Below the pieces are notes generated by a model. It ran no database searches, was not told where the DNA came from, and saw only the letters and a list, made by a program, of their open reading frames with translations. Positions 21,542-26,342 of a DNA stretch of 26,342 nt are shown piece by piece. Source of the stretch: CABRXV01 sp900754955 (GTDB lineage Bacteria > Actinomycetota > Coriobacteriia > Coriobacteriales > Eggerthellaceae); assembly GCA_902475005.1 (NCBI GenBank), contig CABRXV010000025.1:1-26342 (forward strand). The letters run 5' to 3'. How positions within the stretch are numbered: position 1 is the stretch's first letter; each line of letters begins with the position of its first letter. A program made the translations under genes and the position numbers.

Positions 21542-22858
21542 GTGTTGCAAGCTATCGAGGACGCAAGTCCTAAGAAAAGCAACGGACTGCATTATGCGTT
21601 CGTCATCTGCCTGGGAGGCTTTCTCACTCAGGCCATCGTTCTGAGCTGTCAGCGCCTTCCTTCGGTGGCGCTCGAATCCATTCGTCAGACGCTGAACTGC
21701 AGCTATGCCGACGTCGGACTCATCACGTCGGTGTTCATGGTGTTCTACGCGGGTCTTTCGATCGTGTGGGGTATGCTGGGAGACAAGATCGGCACGCGCT
21801 GGGCGATTACGCTTTCGTGCGGACTCTCCTCGGTCGGCGCCATCCTGTTCGGGTTGTTCGCCCAGACGGGCCTCGCCGTCGCCATTGCGACGTGGGCCAT
21901 TGCCGGTGTCGGTACGGCGGGCCTGCTTATGGCGATTCTGCCCAAGATCGTCTCGAACTGGTTCGCTCCCCACAAGCGTGGTTTCGGCATGAGCCTCATC
22001 ACGCCCGGTGCGAACTTCTCGGCGATTATTCTCGGTATCGTCGCTCCGATCATCATCAGCAATTTCGGATGGCAGATGGGCTACGTGATCTTCGGCATCG
22101 TGTTCGCCCTGATTACGGTTTTCGTGGCTGCGTTCTTCCGCGAGAAGCCCGCAGACAAAGGGCTCGCTCCCTTCGGCGCGCCGGCGGGCACGCAGGCTGC
22201 TCCCGCGCCGACGATTGAGAAGGAGGAGACAGAGGGGTCCTCGACTGCTCTCGAGCGACTTAAGCGCGTCCTCAAGATGCCTATCTCCTGGCATTTCGGC
22301 ATCTTCTACGTCGTGTATCAGATCGGCTACATGGCGGCGACGCAGTACTACGTCTCGTCGATCCAGTCGGTCGGTTTCGGGCTTGCCGAGGCGAGTCTCG
22401 CCATTACCATCGGCGGCGTGCTGACCATCATCGTCGAGCTTATTCTGGGCAGCTTGTCCGATCATGTTGAGCGCAAGAACATTATCGGCGTGGTTGTGGC
22501 CATCTCGGGCATTCTCGGTCTGGGCTACTTCCTCTATCTCGCCAACACGCCGACGCCCTCGCTCTTTGCGTGCTATGCCTTCGTGGCGGGTATCTCTGCC
22601 ACCACGGGCGTTATCACCGTTATCATGACGGCCGCCGGCGAGTACTACGACGACGACGTGCGCGCCACGGGTACGGGCTTCATCGGCACGGTCAATCTGG
22701 TGGGCCGCTATCTCGGTCCGTGGATCGCGGGCATGCTCATCGACGCGACGGGCGTGGTGGGCAACTCGTTCGCCATCGTCGGTATCACCATGGTGGTGGC
22801 TGCCGCGATCGCGTTCACGTTCCCGCGCAAGCGCGCCAAGAAGGCCGTGCAGGCGTAA
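21542..22858 (+). CDS. MFS transporter
   Basis: 438 residues with about twelve hydrophobic helices. The cytoplasmic loop between helices 2 and 3 carries GMLGDKIGTR (77-86), MFS motif A. A hydrophilic central loop (about 200-240) separates the two halves. The GTG start follows AAAGGGG. The pattern suggests an oxalate/formate-antiporter-like or anion-substrate MFS protein, but this is tentative. As the last gene of the molybdoenzyme operon it probably imports the enzyme's substrate or exchanges substrate for product, since the enzyme is cytoplasmic. A strong terminator follows. Confidence 0.9.
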   Translation: MLQAIEDASPKKSNGLHYAFVICLGGFLTQAIVLSCQRLPSVALESIRQTLNCSYADVGLITSVFMVFYAGLSIVWGMLGDKIGTRWAITLSCGLSSVGAILFGLFAQTGLAVAIATWAIAGVGTAGLLMAILPKIVSNWFAPHKRGFGMSLITPGANFSAIILGIVAPIIISNFGWQMGYVIFGIVFALITVFVAAFFREKPADKGLAPFGAPAGTQAAPAPTIEKEETEGSSTALERLKRVLKMPISWHFGIFYVVYQIGYMAATQYYVSSIQSVGFGLAEASLAITIGGVLTIIVELILGSLSDHVERKNIIGVVVAISGILGLGYFLYLANTPTPSLFACYAFVAGISATTGVITVIMTAAGEYYDDDVRATGTGFIGTVNLVGRYLGPWIAGMLIDATGVVGNSFAIVGITMVVAAAIAFTFPRKRAKKAVQA

Positions 22859-22900
22859 TGAGGTAGGCTGCTGCTCAGTTTCAACGGTAGTTTTTCTCGG

Positions 22901-22942
22901 AGCGAGTCGATGCGGGTTGCCGTGTCGACTCGCTTTCGTTTT
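22901..22942 (+). terminator. Terminator of the molybdoenzyme operon
   Basis: AGCGAGTCGA (22901-22910) pairs with TCGACTCGCT (22925-22934) over a 14-base loop, followed by TTCGTTTT. Confidence 0.85.
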
Positions 22943-23018
22943 GGGACGGCCGTGCGGGCGGGCGCGGTATGATGGGGCGGAATGAGAGGCGGCGGCGCGG
23001 CTGCTGCGGGAAGGCGGT

Positions 23019-23807
23019 GTGCGTATGGGCGGGGACGGGCGTGATCGCGCGGAGCTGGTACTCGACGTGGCGCAGGTGGTTGAGCTCGAGCGGCGCATCG
23101 CCGCGGCAGGCACGTCGCTGGCGGAGCTGATGGAGCGCGCGGGTGCTGCCGTGGCTGATGCGGCCGAGGACGTGGCATGTGATCGGGTGGACTGGCACGC
23201 TACGGCGCAGGCGTTTCACGAGGCAGGGCTTCATAAGGCCGCGCCTGAGCCGCCGCTGGCTCTCGTGCTGTGCGGATCGGGCAACAACGGCGGCGACGGT
23301 TGGGTGGCGGCACGCATTTTGGCGCAGCGCGGGTGGCGTGTGACGGTGATGACCGCGCGCCCGCCCGCGGAGATCAAAGCGCAGCCCGCGCACGACGCTG
23401 CCGTGGAGGCCGCGCGCGTGCTGGAGGCGGCGGATGGCGCGTGCGTCGTCGTGAACCCCGACGTCCTCGCCTTCCTCGTGTACCGCGAGGCCGATGTGAT
23501 CATCGACGCTCTGCTGGGGACGGGTTTCTCGGGCGATGTTGTGCGCGACCCGTACGGATGGTGGATCCAGGTGGCGAACGAGTTCCGCTCCGAGGGCGCG
23601 CGCATCGTGGCGGCCGACGTGCCGAGTGGGTTTTCCGCGCAGACGAGCACAACGGCCGACCCCTGCATCGAAGCCGACCTCACCGTGACGATGATCGTGC
23701 AGAAGCCGGGGCTGGTCCTGCCGCAGGCCGCGCGCTGTTGCGGCGCGGTGCGCGTGGCGCCGCTCGCGCCCGTTGACGGGCTGCTGGAAGGGCTCGCGGA
23801 CGCGTAG
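23019..23807 (+). CDS. nnrE: NAD(P)H-hydrate epimerase, YjeF N-terminal domain
   Basis: 262 residues containing only the YjeF_N domain. It epimerises R- and S-NAD(P)HX, damaged hydrated cofactors, so that a dehydratase can restore NAD(P)H. Visible are LMERAGAAVADAA (about 37-49), the nucleotide loop GSGNNGGDGW (86-95), DALLGTG (163-169) and ADVPSG (about 206-211). The C-terminal ADP/ATP-dependent dehydratase domain often fused to it is absent. An insertion at about 55-78 lengthens the first loop. GTG at 23019 has GAAGG 4 bases away; ATG at 23025 has it 10 bases away, so the start is ambiguous by two codons. Monocistronic. Confidence 0.88.
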   Translation: MRMGGDGRDRAELVLDVAQVVELERRIAAAGTSLAELMERAGAAVADAAEDVACDRVDWHATAQAFHEAGLHKAAPEPPLALVLCGSGNNGGDGWVAARILAQRGWRVTVMTARPPAEIKAQPAHDAAVEAARVLEAADGACVVVNPDVLAFLVYREADVIIDALLGTGFSGDVVRDPYGWWIQVANEFRSEGARIVAADVPSGFSAQTSTTADPCIEADLTVTMIVQKPGLVLPQAARCCGAVRVAPLAPVDGLLEGLADA

Positions 23808-23856
23808 AGGCGTGCGGCGGCGGGGTGCGACCTGAGCTATCGTGTGATTTTGTCCA

Positions 23857-23908
23857 AGCCTGTGACCTGGTGAAACGTTGAGAAGCACCAGGTTACAGGC
23901 TATTTTTT
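23857..23908 (+). terminator. Strong terminator after nnrE
   Basis: 16-base arms (23857-23872 and 23886-23901) pair with one mismatch around a 13-base loop, followed by ATTTTTT. It lies between convergent genes and may also stop the ogt transcript from the right. Confidence 0.88.
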
Positions 23909-23943
23909 CGCCTGGACAGAATGCGACGATAGTTCAGGTTCTC

Positions 23944-24483
23944 CTACAGCGCCGTGCCCTTCTTCGGTACGTAGAGGCGGCTCATGTCCACGCCTTCGTG
24001 CTCGAGCAGCCAAATCTTCTTCGCGAGGCCGCCGGCGTAGCCGGTGAGGCTGCCGTCGGCGCCCACCACGCGGTGGCACGGGATGATGATCGAGACGGGG
24101 TTGTGGCCCACAGCGCCGCCCACGGCGAGCGCGGCGGTTCCGCGTCCGTTGCGACGGCGCGCCACCTCGTGCGCGATCTCACCATAAGTGGTTGTCTCAC
24201 CGTAGGGAATCTCGGCGAGGATGCGCCACACGAGCTGGCGAAACTCTCCGCCGATGGGTGCGAGCGGCACGTCGGCGATGGCGGGGCGCTCGCCGGCGAA
24301 GTAGGCGTCGAGCCAGGCGCGCGCTGCAGCGAAGGCGGGCGCGCCGTCATCGGGCGTCATGGCTTCGGGAATGGTGCCGCCGTGGTACTTCTGGCCTTCA
24401 AGCCACAGGCCGCACAGCGCGGCGCCGTCGCTCGCCAGCGTGAGCACGCCCACGGGAGAGGCGTATTCAGTCGAGTAATACAT
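23944..24483 (-). CDS. ogt: Methylated-DNA--[protein]-cysteine S-methyltransferase
   Basis: 179 residues, normal for Ogt. A suicide repair protein moving methyl or alkyl groups from O6-guanine and O4-thymine in DNA to its own cysteine. The active-site block IIIPCHRVVG (132-141) has acceptor Cys136. IPYGETTTYGEIA (92-104) is the DNA-binding helix-turn-helix region, and the Asn-Pro of GHNPVSII is conserved. The ATG follows AAAGGA. It lies 51 bases behind the Ada-AlkA fusion on the same strand, so both probably form an alkylation-response operon. Confidence 0.95.
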   Translation of the reverse strand: MYYSTEYASPVGVLTLASDGAALCGLWLEGQKYHGGTIPEAMTPDDGAPAFAAARAWLDAYFAGERPAIADVPLAPIGGEFRQLVWRILAEIPYGETTTYGEIAHEVARRRNGRGTAALAVGGAVGHNPVSIIIPCHRVVGADGSLTGYAGGLAKKIWLLEHEGVDMSRLYVPKKGTAL

Positions 24484-24534
24484 TGCAGTCCTTTCCTTTC
24501 CATCCGCCGGGCGTCATGCGCCTGCGCGGCATCT

Positions 24535-26106
24535 CTATCCGAGCGAATTCCACAGGCACACGTTCGCGTAGCTGCGCCAGGGGCGCCACTGCTCGGCCAG
24601 CGCGACGATCTGCTTCGGTGTCATGTCGGGCAGCGCGTGCTTGATGCCGGCGTCGGTCTCGAGGAACGCGTCGGGGTAGCTCATCGTGCGCATGGCGATG
24701 TAGTTCGCCGACCACGGGCCGATGCCCTTGATTGCCAGCAGCCGTTCCATCTGCACAGGGGCATCGGCGCCTGGCCCCAGGTCGAGCTTGCCCGCAACGA
24801 TGAGCCGCGCGATCTCCGCGATGGTGCGCGAGCGCGTTTTGATGACGCCGAGCGTGCCGAGCGCGTCCTCGACGGGGCTGAGCGCAGCGATCTCGGCGGC
24901 AGTGGGAAAGAGGCGTGTGAGCTGGGCAAGCGCATCGGCGGAGGGGCCGACGCCCGAAGCGTTCTCGCCCCTGCCGCCAGCGCTGCCGCATGCAAACGTC
25001 ACCGGCGCACCGTATGTCTCCGCGATGCGCGCCGCCAGCTTGTTCGCCGCCGTCACGGTGATCTGCTGCCCCAGTACGGCGCGCACGGCGGTTTCGAACG
25101 GGTCGAAGCAGCCGGGCAGGCGCGTACCCGCAACGGCGGCGCCGGGTACCGTATCGTCAAGCGAGGCGAGGCACTTGTGGATGGCCTGCGGATCGCAGTC
25201 GACGTCGAACTGCCGGCGGACGCGGGCGATCACCTGCGGCAATGCGGGCAGAAGCGATTCGCTCAGCGTGACTGCAAGCGTATTGCGCGTCGCATCGTTG
25301 CCAACGTGTACCCAGCCGCGCGTCTCTTCGCCGTCCGGCAGCGGAATGCGCACCGTGCGCAGGTAGAAGTCGTCGCCGATCACCTCGACGCCCGCGAGCG
25401 CACGCGCGCGGAAGAACGCCAGCAGTCTGTCGAACTCGTAGGGAGGTCGGTAGCCTACGCGCACAGTAAAGCCGTCGCCCTCGCTGTGCGCCGAACGCGC
25501 GCGTTTGCGCAGGTCAGTGGGCGTGAGGCGGTATCTCTCGCGGAACAGGTGGTTCATCCGTCGCGTGCTGCCGAACCCTGCTGCGCGCGCTATCTCCGCT
25601 ACGGGAAGGGCGGTGTCGGTGAGCAGCGATTTCGCCAGCAGCAGGCGGCATGTTTGCAGGTACTGCACGGGCGTGACGGAGAATTCCTTCTCGAACACGC
25701 GCCGCAGATGCCTATCCGTGTACCCGAGGCGGGTCGCCAGCTTCTCCAGGCTGTCGGCGCTTGCGCATTCCTCGCGCAGCAGCGCGGCTGCGCGCCGAGC
25801 GAGGTTTGCCGTTGCATCTACGCTCGCCATCCCCGGCGCTGTTTCGGGGCGGCACAGCAGGCACGGACGATAGCCCGCCGCCTCGGCTTCGGCAGCCGTG
25901 TGGAAGAACGTGCAGTTCTCGTACTTCGGCATGTGAGCCGTGCAGGCGGGGCGGCAGTAGATGCGCGTGGAGGATACGCCTACGAATACCTGACCGTCGT
26001 ACCGTGCGTCGCGCGCCGCAAATGCAGCGTACAGCGCGCGTCTGCGCTCTTCGGAGTCATTGAGATCTTGCGCTGTGAGTAGCGCGTCGAGGTTGCGCGT
26101 CTCCAT
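24535..26106 (-). CDS. Ada-AlkA fusion: methyl-sensing AraC regulator with DNA glycosylase
   Basis: 523 residues in three parts. Residues 35-90: Ada zinc domain with Cys51, Cys55, Cys82 and Cys85 (YCRPAC and CLLC); Cys51 equals the Ada cysteine that accepts methyl from DNA phosphotriesters. About 105-205: AraC-type helix-turn-helix pair. About 215-520: AlkA N-terminal lobe plus HhH-GPD glycosylase, with GQQITVTAANKLAARI, the hairpin LLAIKGIGPWSANYIA and catalytic Asp485 in ETDAGIK. It would sense methylation, activate transcription and excise N3-methyladenine and related bases. The ATG at 26106 follows AAAGG at 6 bases; the in-frame ATG at 26130 lies in the promoter palindrome. First gene before ogt. 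Confidence 0.94.
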   Translation of the reverse strand: METRNLDALLTAQDLNDSEERRRALYAAFAARDARYDGQVFVGVSSTRIYCRPACTAHMPKYENCTFFHTAAEAEAAGYRPCLLCRPETAPGMASVDATANLARRAAALLREECASADSLEKLATRLGYTDRHLRRVFEKEFSVTPVQYLQTCRLLLAKSLLTDTALPVAEIARAAGFGSTRRMNHLFRERYRLTPTDLRKRARSAHSEGDGFTVRVGYRPPYEFDRLLAFFRARALAGVEVIGDDFYLRTVRIPLPDGEETRGWVHVGNDATRNTLAVTLSESLLPALPQVIARVRRQFDVDCDPQAIHKCLASLDDTVPGAAVAGTRLPGCFDPFETAVRAVLGQQITVTAANKLAARIAETYGAPVTFACGSAGGRGENASGVGPSADALAQLTRLFPTAAEIAALSPVEDALGTLGVIKTRSRTIAEIARLIVAGKLDLGPGADAPVQMERLLAIKGIGPWSANYIAMRTMSYPDAFLETDAGIKHALPDMTPKQIVALAEQWRPWRSYANVCLWNSLG

Positions 26107-26121
26107 GTTCTGCCTTTCGCT

Positions 26122-26139
26122 CGTATACATGAGTATACG
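26122..26139. promoter_or_regulatory. Promoter palindrome of the alkylation-repair operon
   Basis: CGTATAC and GTATACG (26122-26128, 26133-26139) are perfect arms around ATGA, 15 bases before the fusion gene. On the minus strand the sequence contains TATACT, a good -10 box. The -35 is poor, as in activator-dependent promoters, and AAAACGGCGCA about 20 bases further upstream faintly resembles an Ada box. Confidence 0.45.
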
Positions 26140-26193
26140 CCGCGCAGGCTAGCAGATGCGCCGTTTTCGGACATGGAGCGGATTGGCTCATGC

Positions 26194-26342
26194 TCAGCGT
26201 GCGCGGGGGAGCACGTTCGCGAGGATGTCTTCGAAGCTGCGCTGGTCGCCCTTGCGCTTGAAGTAGAAGTGAAACCCGCGCAGTGTTGCGCCGTCGGTGC
26301 CGTACGCGAGGATCGTGCTGAGGTTGACCTGGGTGTACGAGG
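26194..26342 (-). CDS. C-terminal end of an unidentified protein (partial)
   Basis: The last 48 codons of a minus-strand gene running off the right edge, ending in TGA. Codon use is coding-like. The tail contains TILAYGTDGATLRGFHFYF followed by KRKGDQRSFEDILANVL, suggesting a mixed beta strand then a helix. I do not recognise the family. It is 87 bases upstream of the alkylation-repair operon, in the same direction. Confidence 0.6.
   Translation of the reverse strand, partial: SYTQVNLSTILAYGTDGATLRGFHFYFKRKGDQRSFEDILANVLPRAR

Noticed and set aside
1..26342. CRISPR arrays, transposases, integrases, prophage genes
   Set aside because: No regularly spaced direct repeats of CRISPR type and no mobile-element proteins were found on either strand.

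Overview
The window is GC-rich (roughly 62-64 percent by eye), with a strong preference for G or C at third codon positions, gene-dense, and looks chromosomal. The gene set points to an anaerobic gut actinobacterium of the Coriobacteriia, most likely Eggerthellaceae (Eggerthella, Gordonibacter, Adlercreutzia and relatives). The reasons are a type III glutamine synthetase, rubrerythrin, a cytoplasmic bis-MGD molybdoenzyme with its ferredoxin-like partner and MFS carrier, and directly before them a 12-helix membrane protein ending in a LuxR helix-turn-helix, a regulator architecture typical of that family. This taxonomic call is inference. No rRNA, tRNA, CRISPR array or transposase was seen.

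Layout. 1-2458: glutamine synthetase III after a short leader. 2459-3269: non-coding stretch with a terminator, a 36-bp inverted-repeat pair and degenerate CGAAYGC repeats. 3270-3911: flavodoxin-fold oxidoreductase. 4041-5460 (minus): a sirtuin and an ADP-ribose-type Nudix hydrolase in one operon. 5665-6374 (minus): Hsp20 under a perfect CIRCE operator. 6418-7811: repeat-rich intergenic DNA around a YfcE-type phosphodiesterase, with one near-perfect parS site and one parS-like hairpin. 7877-8485 (minus): rubrerythrin. 8904-9693 (minus): antitoxin/PIN-toxin pair with a palindromic operator across its promoter. 9887-11335: M18 aminopeptidase. 11523-13714: an HpaII-like type II restriction-modification system, tail-overlapping a minus-strand MutT-type Nudix gene (13704-14102). 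14245-16292: ABC exporter behind a MerR-operator-like promoter.

16422-22858 is the most interesting block. A membrane-embedded LuxR regulator is followed by a four-gene operon: a molybdopterin oxidoreductase without a Tat signal, a 110-residue two-cluster [4Fe-4S] protein, a 150-residue protein with a possible DUF2007-like core, and an MFS transporter. This is the arrangement of a substrate-specific anaerobic reductase, dehydroxylase or hydratase pathway: sense, import, convert. The substrate cannot be read from the sequence.

23019-26342: a stand-alone NAD(P)HX epimerase, then on the minus strand an alkylation-repair operon (Ada-AlkA fusion plus Ogt), and the C-terminal end of an unidentified protein at the right edge.
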